The notes beneath the pieces are model-generated. The model worked only from the letters and a program-made list of their open reading frames with translations, ran no database searches and was not told the origin of the DNA. A stretch of DNA of 64,000 bases from Larkinella terrae (GTDB lineage: Bacteria; Bacteroidota; Bacteroidia; Cytophagales; Spirosomataceae), in the NCBI RefSeq assembly GCF_009668025.1, contig NZ_WJXZ01000004.1, positions 124,001 to 188,000 on the forward strand, in the 5' to 3' direction. Both the position numbers and the translations under genes were made by a program. Positions 1-8,333 of the stretch are shown here, in pieces; the first letter of the stretch is position 1; each line of letters begins with the position of its first letter.

Positions 1-582
1 AAAAACCACAACGGACGAAACCGTCCCGATGACGGAGCCAACGTAGACATCTTCCACAAAATGCTGGAAAAGATATACCCGCGAATACGCCGTGATGACG
101 GCTAGCAATGCCCAGAACCAACCCCGGTTTTTGCGATCGTCGAGCAAAGCCAGCAAAGAAAAAACCGCAAAGGCCGTGGTAGAGTGGCCGGACGGAAAAC
201 TGTTGTAACTGTGAATATCCAGCCCGTCGATAATCCGGTATTGCCACTCGGAATGCTCAAAGTATTTCAGCGGCCGCAGCGATCCCGCAAAAACCACTTC
301 TTTTAGCACGCGGACAATCAGGGTCGATAACAGAAATGAAGCCGCGCCCATCAACGCAGCCCGGAACGATCGGAACAGCAGCACAACGATGACAATAACC
401 GCAAAGGCGCCATCGCCCAAATTGGTAACGTACTGAAAAAACAGGTCGCCGGTCGGCCAGTTGTGCGCATTCACCCACTGCATCAGCTCGGCCTTGCTGT
501 AGAGCAGCATGAAGACGCCGACCAGTATGAAGAAAAAAAGATATACTATGAAAAAGGACCGATTCTTAATGAAAACTTCCAT
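1..582 (-). CDS. PAP2-family membrane phosphatase, 3' end cut by window
   Basis: An ATG at 582 opens a frame that runs off the window start; 194 residues are visible. The protein is hydrophobic with several membrane segments. It carries the three PAP2 phosphatase signatures: K94 through R103-P104 (K, eight residues, RP), PSGH at 130-133, and SR at 167-168 followed by H174 and D178 (SR-x5-H-x3-D). In this family the two histidines and the arginines form the phosphohydrolase active site, usually acting on undecaprenyl-pyrophosphate, phosphatidate or related lipid phosphates at the inner membrane. The substrate cannot be told from sequence. The gene is divergent from the glycosyltransferase at 677, which fits a lipid-linked glycan role, but that is inference. 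The C-terminus is missing because of the window edge. Confidence 0.9.
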   Translation of the reverse strand, partial: MEVFIKNRSFFIVYLFFFILVGVFMLLYSKAELMQWVNAHNWPTGDLFFQYVTNLGDGAFAVIVIVVLLFRSFRAALMGAASFLLSTLIVRVLKEVVFAGSLRPLKYFEHSEWQYRIIDGLDIHSYNSFPSGHSTTAFAVFSLLALLDDRKNRGWFWALLAVITAYSRVYLFQHFVEDVYVGSVIGTVSSVVVF

Positions 583-676
583 AAATGGCGGAATTAAGGT
601 ACAGAAATCAAGGTTATTGCGCAAAAAAAAGAATAAGCCGGTATATTGATACGGTTTTAATGAATCAGCACACTCT

Positions 677-2230
677 ATGAGGTCAATTCCATCGCCCGGT
701 TTTTCGCCGGTGCTTGCAACGGCTGTGGCATACAGGCGCATTGGCTGGCTATTTACCATTGCCTGGGGCGCCTTCGTCATTTTTCGACGGTTGCTGCGCG
801 ATGGCATGTGGGCCGATGGATTGACGTATGCTGCCATATCCCGTAATATGGCCATCGGTAAAGGCTCGTTATGGGCACCGGTTTTTGCCAATTCGTTCTG
901 GCTGCCCTACAACCAAACGGAAATCTTCTACGAACATCCCCCGCTGCTGTTTTACATTCAATCCTGGTTTTTCAGACTTTTGGGTGACACCTATGCCACC
1001 GAACGGATTTATTGTTTTGTCGTCCTGATCCTGATCATTGTCCTGATCATTCAGTTGTGGTGGCAGATGGTTCCGGCGGCTCATCTCCTGCACCGCTATG
1101 AATGGTTGCCGGTTTTGATCCTGTTTACCTGTTCGCTGACGGAGTGGACGTATGCCCAGAATTACCTGGACGCCACGATGAGCCTGTTCTGTCTGCTGGC
1201 CGTCAAATATACGATTGTAGGCTGGCAAAATCCCGGAAACTCATTTCTCGGCGCTTCGATCGCCGTTCTGGCGCTGGTAGCGGCTTTTCTGACGAAAGGG
1301 CCGGTGAGCCTGCACGTTCTGGCGGTTCCGGGACTGCTCGGGCTGTTTTACTACCGGCCCGTACAAATTGCCCCGGCCATTCGGTGGACGCTCGTCCTGA
1401 CCGGCGGTTTTTTATTGTTATTTTCGCTATTGCTGCTGTATGAGCCCGCCCGAATGTTTCTGCAAAGCTATTTTAATCAGCAGGTGTGGGCTGCGTTGAA
1501 CAATAAGCGCGAAGTATTACCAACGACGGCGGGTTTTCTCGGGCGAGCCTTCATCCTGAAGATTGTCCTGATCAATGCGGCCCCGGGCCTGCTCGTGATG
1601 GGGATTCTGTGGATAGTAAACCGGATTTGGTTCAAATCTTCAGCTTCGGTTAGCCCGCTTTCGGGGGTGGCCCGGTTTTTTGCCGCGCTCTGTTTGGCCG
1701 CGACAGCACCCATCATGGCCACCACCAAGCAATTTGATTACTACGTGGTACCGGCGCTACCCTACATTGCACTAGCACTAGCTGCCTGGATGGGTCCGCT
1801 ACTTCTGAAGGTGATTCAGGGGATCTCGCTGGAGCAACGCAGCCTGCGGATCGTGATGGCACTTGGCGGCATTGCCTGTCTGGCGACTGGTTTGTACAGC
1901 ATCACCATTGCCGGGACGCCTTACCACAGTTACCGCAATATTCTGGCCGATGTTCGCAAGATCGGCTCGATTGTGCCGTCCGATTCCAAGCTCGGCGTTT
2001 GTCCGGAGGTTATTGCCGATCCTCTGCTGCACGGCTACATTCAGCGCTACTACCGAATCGAGCTGACCACCTTTGCCAAACAGTCGGATTATTTCCTGAC
2101 CAACCTGCAATGCCAGGATGCCCAGCATCCGACCTTAGCCCAATCCGGGTATCAGCCCCTCCCGGTTTCTTTAACCAAATACTTCCTTTACCAGCGAACG
2201 ATGCCGGTCAGCCTAACAAAGACATTGTAA
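677..2230 (+). CDS. GT39/ArnT-like membrane glycosyltransferase
   Basis: A 517-residue polytopic membrane protein with about a dozen hydrophobic segments. The first periplasmic loop carries the acidic motif DGLTYAAISRNMA (about residues 48-60) followed by EHPPLLFYIQSWFF (about 86-99). This matches the dolichyl-phosphate-mannose mannosyltransferase/ArnT fold (GT-C), where a loop aspartate is catalytic and the donor is a polyprenyl-phosphate sugar. Such enzymes glycosylate lipid A, surface polymers or proteins on the periplasmic face; the acceptor here is unknown. The ATG at 677 precedes the first hydrophobic segment and fits well. It is divergent from the PAP2 phosphatase, with about 94 bp between the two start codons. 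Confidence 0.82.
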   Translation: MRSIPSPGFSPVLATAVAYRRIGWLFTIAWGAFVIFRRLLRDGMWADGLTYAAISRNMAIGKGSLWAPVFANSFWLPYNQTEIFYEHPPLLFYIQSWFFRLLGDTYATERIYCFVVLILIIVLIIQLWWQMVPAAHLLHRYEWLPVLILFTCSLTEWTYAQNYLDATMSLFCLLAVKYTIVGWQNPGNSFLGASIAVLALVAAFLTKGPVSLHVLAVPGLLGLFYYRPVQIAPAIRWTLVLTGGFLLLFSLLLLYEPARMFLQSYFNQQVWAALNNKREVLPTTAGFLGRAFILKIVLINAAPGLLVMGILWIVNRIWFKSSASVSPLSGVARFFAALCLAATAPIMATTKQFDYYVVPALPYIALALAAWMGPLLLKVIQGISLEQRSLRIVMALGGIACLATGLYSITIAGTPYHSYRNILADVRKIGSIVPSDSKLGVCPEVIADPLLHGYIQRYYRIELTTFAKQSDYFLTNLQCQDAQHPTLAQSGYQPLPVSLTKYFLYQRTMPVSLTKTL

Positions 2231-2243
2231 ATTGACAGCTAAT

Positions 2244-2275
2244 CTTTTAGGATTCAGAAATAGTTCGTAACTTTG
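2244..2275 (+). promoter_or_regulatory. Bacteroidota-type promoter for the yceD operon
   Basis: TAACTTTG at 2268-2275 is a full match to the Bacteroidota -7 element TAnnTTTG. A TTTT tract at 2244-2247 sits 20 bp upstream, where the -33 TTTG box is expected. Transcription would begin near 2281, giving a very short leader before the GTG start at 2296. Confidence 0.55.
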
Positions 2276-2295
2276 CGGACTATTTTGAGAAGAGC

Positions 2296-2841
2296 GTGAA
2301 GGAGTTGCAAAAATATACCATCTCCATTAGCAGTCTGGAAGATAAATCGTACGAATTCGACTTTGAATCGGGCGATGCATTTTTCGAAGCAATGGATCAG
2401 GACCTGATTCAGCACGGATCATTCAAAACGCATTTGGTATTGACCAAATCGTCGTCAATGGTTCAACTGGAGTTTCATATTCTGGGTTCGGTAGAATTGA
2501 TTTGCGACCGCAGTCTGGATCCCTTCGACGAACCGATCGACATTGAAGAACAGTTGTTTCTGAAATATTCGGACCACGAAGAGGAACTGACCGACGAAAT
2601 CGAACTGATTCTGTGGGATACGCAGCAAATCAACATTGCGCGTTACCTTTTCGATTTTATCGCGCTGTCGTTGCCGATGAAAAAATTACACCCCCGCTTT
2701 CGTCAGGAAGAAACCGACGAAGACGAGGAGTCGGAGGGCAAAGTCGTTTATCGTTCGGAACCCTCGGAGCCGGATGATGAAACCGCCGAACCGCCGGTTG
2801 ACCCCCGCTGGGAAGCATTACGAAAACTGAATAATAATTAA
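2296..2841 (+). CDS. yceD: YceD/DUF177 family protein
   Basis: A 181-residue protein with the DUF177 signature: a central acidic stretch, then a DEIELILWDTQQINIARYLF-like region and LSLPMKKLHP near residues 135-142. The E. coli relative YceD affects 23S rRNA accumulation, and the family almost always sits directly before rpmF, as here. Translation starts at GTG 2296, the only start near the predicted promoter; no in-frame ATG gives full domain coverage. The last 40 residues are acidic and proline-rich, probably disordered. First gene of the fatty-acid and translation operon. Confidence 0.85.
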   Translation: MKELQKYTISISSLEDKSYEFDFESGDAFFEAMDQDLIQHGSFKTHLVLTKSSSMVQLEFHILGSVELICDRSLDPFDEPIDIEEQLFLKYSDHEEELTDEIELILWDTQQINIARYLFDFIALSLPMKKLHPRFRQEETDEDEESEGKVVYRSEPSEPDDETAEPPVDPRWEALRKLNNN

Positions 2842-2919
2842 TACGATTTGTTATCACTCCAGCGCCGTTCCGGTTGTGGGAGAATGGCAAGCTAGACTGA
2901 CAATTGACAAGATACAATT

Positions 2920-3114
2920 ATGGCACATCCCAAACGCAGACATTCAAGCACCCGCCGGGACAAGCGTAGAACACACGACAAACTGACCGCCAAGGCATTG
3001 TCCTTTGACGCCACAACGGGTGAAATTCACGTTCGTCACAAAGCGCACGTATTCGAAGGCAACCTGTATTACAAAGGCAAAGTAGTTATTGAAAATTACG
3101 CGCCGACAGCCTGA
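2920..3114 (+). CDS. rpmF: 50S ribosomal protein L32
   Basis: 64 residues opening [20 protein letters not shown], the diagnostic L32 N-terminus, with the conserved basic block that binds 23S rRNA in the large subunit. There is no cysteine, so this is the zinc-independent form, lacking the four-cysteine knuckle found in many bacterial L32 proteins. It lies 78 bp after yceD and upstream of plsX, the usual order in this phylum. Confidence 0.97.
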   Translation: MAHPKRRHSSTRRDKRRTHDKLTAKALSFDATTGEIHVRHKAHVFEGNLYYKGKVVIENYAPTA

Positions 3115-3120
3115 CATTTT

Positions 3121-3236
3121 AGCCCCCAACCCCATGCAAGGGCTTTTTCCAGATGATCGAAAACCTCCTTCGGGCGGTTGAGGGTAAGAAGTATTTCACA
3201 GGAATCTGCACCGGATGAACGTGAAATACTTTTTTA
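3121..3236 (+). terminator. Two hairpins between rpmF and plsX, possible attenuators
   Basis: Just after rpmF, AGCCC (3121-3125) pairs with GGGCT (3140-3144) before TTTTT. Further on, AAGTATTTCAC (3189-3199) pairs perfectly with GTGAAATACTT (3221-3231), followed by a T-rich run. Either could lower transcription from rpmF into plsX. The loops are 14 and 21 nt, longer than in a typical intrinsic terminator, so partial termination is the safer reading. Confidence 0.4.
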
Positions 3237-3298
3237 TTGCCGGGCAACTAGTATTTTTACACTTCGTTTACCAATTCAGCGCACCCAAACCTGGTTCA

Positions 3299-4237
3299 AT
3301 GAGAATCGCAGTCGACGCTATGGGTGGCGATTTCGCTCCGGACGCTATTGTGGAGGGAGTCGTAATGGCCACTAAAGAATTACCAAGTGACGTCACCATC
3401 GTATTGGTGGGCAAACAGCGGGTAATTGAAGATCTTCTTCAAAAGTATACTTACACGGGTTCCAGTGTAGAAATAGTCCATGCGGAAGAGGTAGTTGAAA
3501 TGGGAGAGCACCCCACCAAGGCGCTTTCGCAGAAACCCAATTCCAGCATCGGAGTTGGGTTTAAACTTTTACGCGAGAAGTCGGTCGATGCCTTTTGCAG
3601 TGCCGGCAATACCGGTGCCATGCACGTGGGCGCGTTGTTCAGTATCAAGGCCATTGAAGGGGTGATGCGCCCTGCCATCGCCGGTTTTGTGCCGCAGTTG
3701 AGTGGCGGTTTTGCCGTTATCGTCGACATCGGTGCCAATGCCGACTGCAAGCCCGAAATGTTGCTGCAATTCGGAGAGATCGGTTCCATTTACGCTCAAT
3801 ATACCTTTGGAATCGAAAAACCGCGGGTGGCGCTGATGAATATCGGCGAGGAAGAGCAAAAAGGATCGGTGATTGCCCAGGCCGCCTACCAGTTGCTGAA
3901 GGATAGCCGGAAAATTAATTTTATCGGTAATATGGAAGGCGGAGACTTCTTCCGCGATAAAGCCGATGTTATTGTAACCGACGGTTTTACGGGTAACATT
4001 CTGTTCAAAATGGGCGAGTCGATCTACGACATGACCAAAGACCTGGGGCTCAAACACGAATTTACCGATAAAACCAATTACGAGTCTGTCGGCGGAAGCC
4101 CGATTGTCGGCGTAAATGGAAATGTCATTATTGCCCACGGTATTTCGTCGCCGTTGGCCATCAAAAATATGCTTAGTCTGGCAAAAAGGCAGGTAGAATC
4201 CAACGCATACACCAAAATCGCGCAGGCTTTAAGTTAA
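3299..4237 (+). CDS. plsX: Phosphate acyltransferase PlsX
   Basis: 312 residues. PlsX makes acyl-phosphate from acyl-ACP and inorganic phosphate, the first step of the PlsX/PlsY route to phosphatidic acid, as a peripheral inner-membrane enzyme. The start is set at ATG 3299 because the conserved PlsX N-terminus [17 protein letters not shown] begins there; a frame open further upstream adds only unconserved residues. Other family motifs are [19 protein letters not shown] and [11 protein letters not shown]. It is followed by a long inverted repeat and then fabH. Confidence 0.96.
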   Translation: MRIAVDAMGGDFAPDAIVEGVVMATKELPSDVTIVLVGKQRVIEDLLQKYTYTGSSVEIVHAEEVVEMGEHPTKALSQKPNSSIGVGFKLLREKSVDAFCSAGNTGAMHVGALFSIKAIEGVMRPAIAGFVPQLSGGFAVIVDIGANADCKPEMLLQFGEIGSIYAQYTFGIEKPRVALMNIGEEEQKGSVIAQAAYQLLKDSRKINFIGNMEGGDFFRDKADVIVTDGFTGNILFKMGESIYDMTKDLGLKHEFTDKTNYESVGGSPIVGVNGNVIIAHGISSPLAIKNMLSLAKRQVESNAYTKIAQALS

Positions 4238-4238
4238 A

Positions 4239-4330
4239 ATGAGACAAAAGAGAAGAGACATGAGACAAAAGATACCAGCACAATTGCGATCGATCGGTTC
4301 TCTTGTCTCATGTCTATATTCTCTTGTCTA
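4239..4330. repeat. Intergenic inverted repeat (GAGACAAAAGA units) between plsX and fabH
   Basis: The left arm (4241-4273) and right arm (4298-4330) match as inverted copies at 26 of 33 positions, with a perfect AGACATGAGACAA core. Each arm is itself made of repeated units (GAGACAAAAGAGA and GACATGAGACAA). It fills almost the whole space between the plsX stop and the fabH start, so the operon transcript would carry a large stem-loop here. Confidence 0.8.
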
Positions 4331-4353
4331 TAAAATCGATTGCACCCCCGAGT

Positions 4354-5340
4354 ATGAACAGTAAAGCGGCAATTACAGGCGTATACGGATATGTACCCGA
4401 TTACATCCTGACCAACGCGGAGTTGGAAAAAATGGTGGATACCAGTGACGAATGGATCACCAGCCGCACCGGTATTAAGGAAAGACATATTCTGAAAGGT
4501 GAAGGCCTGGGCACGTCGCACATGGCCGCCAGGGCGGTGGAAGGTTTGCTGACCAAAACCGGTACGGCACCGGCGGAGGTTGAATTACTGATCTGCGCAA
4601 CGACCACGCCCGATTACGTTTTTCCGTCGACGGCCAATCTGATTTGTGACATGACCGGCATTCGGGCCGTCGGCAGTTTCGATATTCAGGCCGCCTGTTC
4701 GGGATTTTTGTACGCGTTAACAATTGGTTCTCAGTTTATTGAGACCGGAAAATATAAAAAAGTAGTCGTAGTCGGTGCCGATAAGATGTCGGCCATCGTC
4801 GACTACACCGACCGCACCACCTGCGTGTTGTTCGGCGACGGTGCCGGGGCGGTTTTACTGGAACCGGCTACCGACGAAAACGGTATCATCGACTCCATCA
4901 TTCGCTCCGACGGTTCGGGGCAAAATCATTTGGTTCAGAAAGCCGGCGGCAGCCGCTACCCACCCACCCACGAGACAATCGATAAACGCTGGCATTACGT
5001 CTACCAGGACGGCCCGTCGGTGTTTAAATTTGCGGTCAAGAACATGGCCGACGTTTCCGCCGAAATTATGGAGCGCAACCACCTGACCGGCAACGACGTT
5101 GCCTGGCTGGTGCCTCATCAGGCCAACAAACGGATCATCGAAGCCACCGCCAATCGCATGGGCCTCGGCATGGACCGGGTCATGCTGAATATCCATAAAT
5201 ACGGCAACACCACCGCAGCAACCATTCCGCTCTGCCTGTTCGACTACGAATCGCAGTTGAAAAAAGGCGACAACCTGGTTCTGGCCGCTTTTGGGGGCGG
5301 TTTTACCTGGGGAGCGATTTATCTAAAATGGGCGTATTAA
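4354..5340 (+). CDS. fabH: Beta-ketoacyl-ACP synthase III
   Basis: 328 residues. FabH condenses an acyl-CoA primer with malonyl-ACP to start fatty-acid synthesis. The catalytic triad is visible: Cys115 in DIQAACSGF, His255 in PHQANKR and Asn285 in HKYGNTTAA. The start is placed at ATG 4354, where the conserved N-terminus begins; an upstream in-frame ATG at 4303 would translate part of the inverted repeat and is rejected. It lies between plsX and efp in the same operon. Substrate preference (acetyl or branched primers) cannot be read from sequence. Confidence 0.96.
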   Translation: MNSKAAITGVYGYVPDYILTNAELEKMVDTSDEWITSRTGIKERHILKGEGLGTSHMAARAVEGLLTKTGTAPAEVELLICATTTPDYVFPSTANLICDMTGIRAVGSFDIQAACSGFLYALTIGSQFIETGKYKKVVVVGADKMSAIVDYTDRTTCVLFGDGAGAVLLEPATDENGIIDSIIRSDGSGQNHLVQKAGGSRYPPTHETIDKRWHYVYQDGPSVFKFAVKNMADVSAEIMERNHLTGNDVAWLVPHQANKRIIEATANRMGLGMDRVMLNIHKYGNTTAATIPLCLFDYESQLKKGDNLVLAAFGGGFTWGAIYLKWAY

Positions 5341-5346
5341 ATTCTT

Positions 5347-5423
5347 AATGAATAATGAACAATTAATAATGAATGGCGAAAGCCTGGTTTTCATTGTTCA
5401 TTGTGCATTATTCATTGTTCATT
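5347..5423. repeat. Inverted repeat of TGAACAA/TGAATAA units between fabH and efp
   Basis: Left arm AATGAATAATGAAC... from 5347 to about 5376, right arm 5391-5423 ending ATTCATTGTTCATT. The arms are imperfect inverted copies built from 7-nt units of the form TGAAyAA. Read in the efp frame the right arm gives an FSLFIVHYSLFI-type extension, a false N-terminus. The same unit family recurs at 27413 and 34631. Confidence 0.8.
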
Positions 5424-5435
5424 AAACTAAAAAAC

Positions 5436-5999
5436 ATGGCAACGACCGCAGACATTCGGAACGGACTCGTTATTAATTTCAATCACGATCTGTTTCAAAT
5501 TGTTGAATTTCAACACGTTAAGCCCGGAAAAGGGGGCGCTTTCGTCCGCACGAAACTAAGAAGCCTGACATCGGGCAAAGTTCTCGATAACACCTTCAAC
5601 GCCGGAGTTACAATTTATCCGGTTCGGGTAGAACGTCGCAAGTTCCAGTACCTTTACAAAGATGAAGCCGGGTACAACTTCATGGATAACGAAACGTTCG
5701 ACCAGATCAACCTGACGGACAAAATCGTGGAAGCGGCTGATTTGATGAAAGAAGGGCAAGAAGTTGAAATTCTGATCAACGCCGAAACAGATACACCCCT
5801 GACCTGCGAAATGCCGCCGTTCGTGGAGCTGGAAGTGACCTACGCCGAGCCGGGCATCCGGGGCGATACGGCCAACAGCCCCAAGAAGAAAGTGGAAGTG
5901 GAAACCGGTGCCACCATCATGGTGCCGCTATTCATCGAACAAGGCGACAAAATTCGGGTCGATACCCGCACGTACGATTACGTTGAACGAGTAAAATAA
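5436..5999 (+). CDS. efp: Translation elongation factor P
   Basis: 187 residues from ATG 5436, where the conserved EF-P N-terminus (MATTADIRNGLVI) starts. EF-P binds between the ribosomal P and E sites and relieves stalling at polyproline stretches. The tip-loop lysine that is modified in other bacteria is Lys32 in KPGKGGAF. The three-domain length is normal. No lysine-modifying enzyme gene is seen in this window. An extended start at 5373 would translate the upstream repeat and is rejected. Confidence 0.96.
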   Translation: MATTADIRNGLVINFNHDLFQIVEFQHVKPGKGGAFVRTKLRSLTSGKVLDNTFNAGVTIYPVRVERRKFQYLYKDEAGYNFMDNETFDQINLTDKIVEAADLMKEGQEVEILINAETDTPLTCEMPPFVELEVTYAEPGIRGDTANSPKKKVEVETGATIMVPLFIEQGDKIRVDTRTYDYVERVK

Positions 6000-6008
6000 G
6001 GTTTTCAG

Positions 6009-6084
6009 AATGATGAATTAGGGATGATGAACGATGAATGAAAGGGTTAACGCATCCATCGTTCATCATTCATAACCCATCATT
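6009..6084. repeat. Inverted repeat (GATGAAT/GATGAAC units) between efp and accB
   Basis: Left arm 6009-6040, right arm 6053-6084. ATGATGAACGATG is perfectly mirrored, with looser pairing outside. It ends 10 bp before the accB start. Unit sequence differs from the neighbouring junctions but the architecture is the same. Confidence 0.75.
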
Positions 6085-6094
6085 AAAAAAAGAG

Positions 6095-6571
6095 ATGGAC
6101 ACGAAAGACATTCAGAATCTTATTGATTTCATCGCACAGTCGGGACTGGATGAGGTCAGTATCGAGACCAATGAACTGAAACTGAACGTAAAACGCTACG
6201 GACAGACTCCGGTTTCTGCGGCTCAGCCCGTTGCGCAACCAGCCGTTCAGGCGGCTTTACCAGCGGCCCAGGCAGCGGTTTCCGCCCCAGCGGCTGCGCC
6301 AGCACCGGCACCCAAAGCCGACACTTCCAATTACCTCACCATCAAATCGCCGATGATCGGAACGTTCTATCGTTCGGCGGGTCCGGATGCCGACTCGTTT
6401 GTGGAAATCGGCGACGAAGTGAAGCCGGGTAAAACCGTCTGCATCATCGAAGCGATGAAACTCTTCAATGAGATTGAATCGGAGGTAGCGGGCCGGATTG
6501 TTAAAGTCCTGGTCGAAAACGCCACGCCCGTCGAATACGATCAGCCGTTATTCCTCGTCGAACCTGTTTAA
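6095..6571 (+). CDS. accB: Biotin carboxyl carrier protein of acetyl-CoA carboxylase
   Basis: 158 residues from ATG 6095. N-terminal dimerisation-type segment [13 protein letters not shown], an Ala/Pro-rich flexible linker at about residues 38-74, then the biotinyl domain with the biotinylation motif EAMKLFNEI; Lys122 is the attachment residue. It carries carboxybiotin from AccC to the carboxyltransferase. The next gene is accC; accD lies about 10 kb away at 16144. An upstream in-frame ATG at 6038 lies in the inverted repeat and is rejected. Confidence 0.96.
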   Translation: MDTKDIQNLIDFIAQSGLDEVSIETNELKLNVKRYGQTPVSAAQPVAQPAVQAALPAAQAAVSAPAAAPAPAPKADTSNYLTIKSPMIGTFYRSAGPDADSFVEIGDEVKPGKTVCIIEAMKLFNEIESEVAGRIVKVLVENATPVEYDQPLFLVEPV

Positions 6572-6576
6572 TGGTG

Positions 6577-6652
6577 GTTGAGTGATTGAGTAAATTAGTG
6601 ATTAGATCGAAGATCACATTTTTGTTCACTCAATTGCTCAATCGCTCATTCA
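6577..6652. repeat. Inverted repeat (GTGATTGAG units) between accB and accC
   Basis: Left arm 6577-6601 and right arm 6624-6652 pair imperfectly (TGAGyGATTGAGyAA shared). The right arm ends 5 bp before the accC ATG. This is the fourth consecutive junction of the operon with such a structure. Confidence 0.7.
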
Positions 6653-6657
6653 AAAAT

Positions 6658-8001
6658 ATGTTTAAGAAAATACTCATCGCCAATCGGGGCGAAATTGCGC
6701 TGCGGATCATCCGTACGTGCCGCGAGATGGGCATCAAGACGGTAGCGGTTTATTCGACTGCCGACCGCGATAGCCTGCATGTGCGGTTTGCCGACGAGGC
6801 CGTTTGTATCGGTCCTCCGCCGAGCCGCCAGTCTTACCTGAATATTCCCAGTATTATTTCGGCCGCTGAAGTAACCAGTGCCGACGCCATTCACCCTGGC
6901 TACGGTTTTCTGTCCGAAAACGCGGAATTTTCGCAAATCTGCGCCGATTACGGCATCAAGTTTATTGGTGCTACCGCCGAGCAGATCAACGCGATGGGCG
7001 ACAAAGCCACCGCCAAAGCCACGATGCGGGCCGCCGGTGTTCCGGTTATTCCGGGCTCGGAAGGACTGCTCGAATCCGTAGAAGAAGGCAAGCGGCTGGC
7101 TACTGACATTGGTTATCCGGTGATTATCAAGGCAACCGCCGGTGGCGGTGGCCGGGGTATGCGGATTATCAAAAGCGAGCTGGAGTTTGAAAAAGCCTGG
7201 CTCGACGCCAAGATGGAATCCGGGGCGGCTTTTGGCAACGACGGTTTGTACCTGGAAAAATACGTGGAAGAACCGCGCCACATCGAGATCCAGATTGTGG
7301 GCGATCAATACGGCAAAGTCTGCCACCTGTCGGAGCGCGATTGCTCCATTCAGCGTCGGCACCAGAAGCTGGTGGAAGAAACACCGTCGCCGGTTGTCAG
7401 CTCCGAACTCCGGGAACGGATGGGTGAAGCGGCAATCAAAGGGGCGTCGGCCATCGGGTACGAAGGGGCCGGAACCGTCGAGTTTCTGGTTGATAAACAC
7501 GGTGACTTCTACTTCATGGAAATGAATACCCGGATTCAGGTGGAGCACCCGATCACGGAGGAAGTGACTGATTTTGATCTGATTAAAGAGCAAATTAAAG
7601 TAGCGGCCGGAACGCCGATTTCGGGTAAAAACTATACGCCGAAAATCTACGCGATGGAATGCCGCATCAACGCGGAAGACCCCGCCAACGGTTTTCGCCC
7701 CTCGCCGGGAAAAATTACGAACCTGCACTTCCCGGGCGGCCACGGCATCCGGATCGACAGCCACGTTTACAGCGGCTATACCATTCCGCCGAATTATGAC
7801 TCAATGATTGCCAAGCTGATCGTGTCAGGGCAGTCGCGCGAGGAAGTGATTACGCGGATGAAGCGGGCGTTACAGGAAGTGGTGATTGAAGGCATCAAAA
7901 CCACGATTCCGTTCCATATTAAGCTGATGGATGATCCTAAATTCCAGTCGGGCGCGTTTACCACGGCGTTTCTGGAAGGCTTTGATTTCAGTACACTTTA
8001 G
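6658..8001 (+). CDS. accC: Acetyl-CoA carboxylase biotin carboxylase subunit
   Basis: 447 residues. AccC uses ATP and bicarbonate to carboxylate biotin on AccB. Start ATG 6658 matches the family N-terminus [17 protein letters not shown]. Visible motifs are the glycine-rich ATP loop [23 protein letters not shown] with the catalytic glutamate and arginine, and ECRINAEDP. Length is typical. Last gene of the operon, followed by a strong terminator. Confidence 0.97.
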   Translation: MFKKILIANRGEIALRIIRTCREMGIKTVAVYSTADRDSLHVRFADEAVCIGPPPSRQSYLNIPSIISAAEVTSADAIHPGYGFLSENAEFSQICADYGIKFIGATAEQINAMGDKATAKATMRAAGVPVIPGSEGLLESVEEGKRLATDIGYPVIIKATAGGGGRGMRIIKSELEFEKAWLDAKMESGAAFGNDGLYLEKYVEEPRHIEIQIVGDQYGKVCHLSERDCSIQRRHQKLVEETPSPVVSSELRERMGEAAIKGASAIGYEGAGTVEFLVDKHGDFYFMEMNTRIQVEHPITEEVTDFDLIKEQIKVAAGTPISGKNYTPKIYAMECRINAEDPANGFRPSPGKITNLHFPGGHGIRIDSHVYSGYTIPPNYDSMIAKLIVSGQSREEVITRMKRALQEVVIEGIKTTIPFHIKLMDDPKFQSGAFTTAFLEGFDFSTL

Positions 8002-8028
8002 GTTATATTATTCTTTCTTCAAGTAGTG

Positions 8029-8071
8029 AAAAACCGCTACCAGAATCCTGCGTTCTGGTAGCGGTTTTTTT
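8029..8071 (+). terminator. Intrinsic terminator after accC
   Basis: AAAAACCGCTACCAGAA (8029-8045) pairs perfectly with TTCTGGTAGCGGTTTTT (8053-8069) around a 7-nt loop and runs into a T tract. Strong 17-bp stem closing the yceD-accC operon. Confidence 0.93.
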
Positions 8072-8333
8072 GTATGCCCTCGGCTGGAAAAAATCAGAAA
8101 TTATCGGCGTGTGTCAGTGCAAAAATTAACTTTAGCTCGGCAAAGCAGCGTATCGGAGAGAATCTGCGGAACAAATCAGGTGTTAACACCTCCTTAGAAA
8201 TGGCTTAGCGTCCACAGAATGCGAAGCCTGTCAGGTGGCTGCAAAACTTAAAATTCACTTAGAATTCACAGTATTATCAACCAGATGCCGAATCTACCCG
8301 TTACAGGTATATAACCATTGCATTTTGTGACCG
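8072..8333. other. Intergenic region upstream of the ClC gene
   Basis: No gene or RNA is recognised. AATTCAC occurs twice as a direct repeat (8252-8258 and 8263-8269), 11 bp apart, about 65 bp before the ClC start. It could be a regulator site but nothing else supports that. Confidence 0.3.

Noticed and set aside
5347-5423. Possible CRISPR array of TGAACAA-type repeats
   Set aside because: Units are 7 nt, contiguous and arranged as an inverted pair; there are no spacers and no cas genes.
5373-5435. Extended N-terminus of EF-P (and similarly of AccB, AccC, FabH and FtsW)
   Set aside because: The extra residues only translate intergenic repeats; conserved N-termini begin at the later ATG.
6646-7764. 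372-codon minus-strand frame opposite accC
   Set aside because: Shadow of accC; no start signal or motif.
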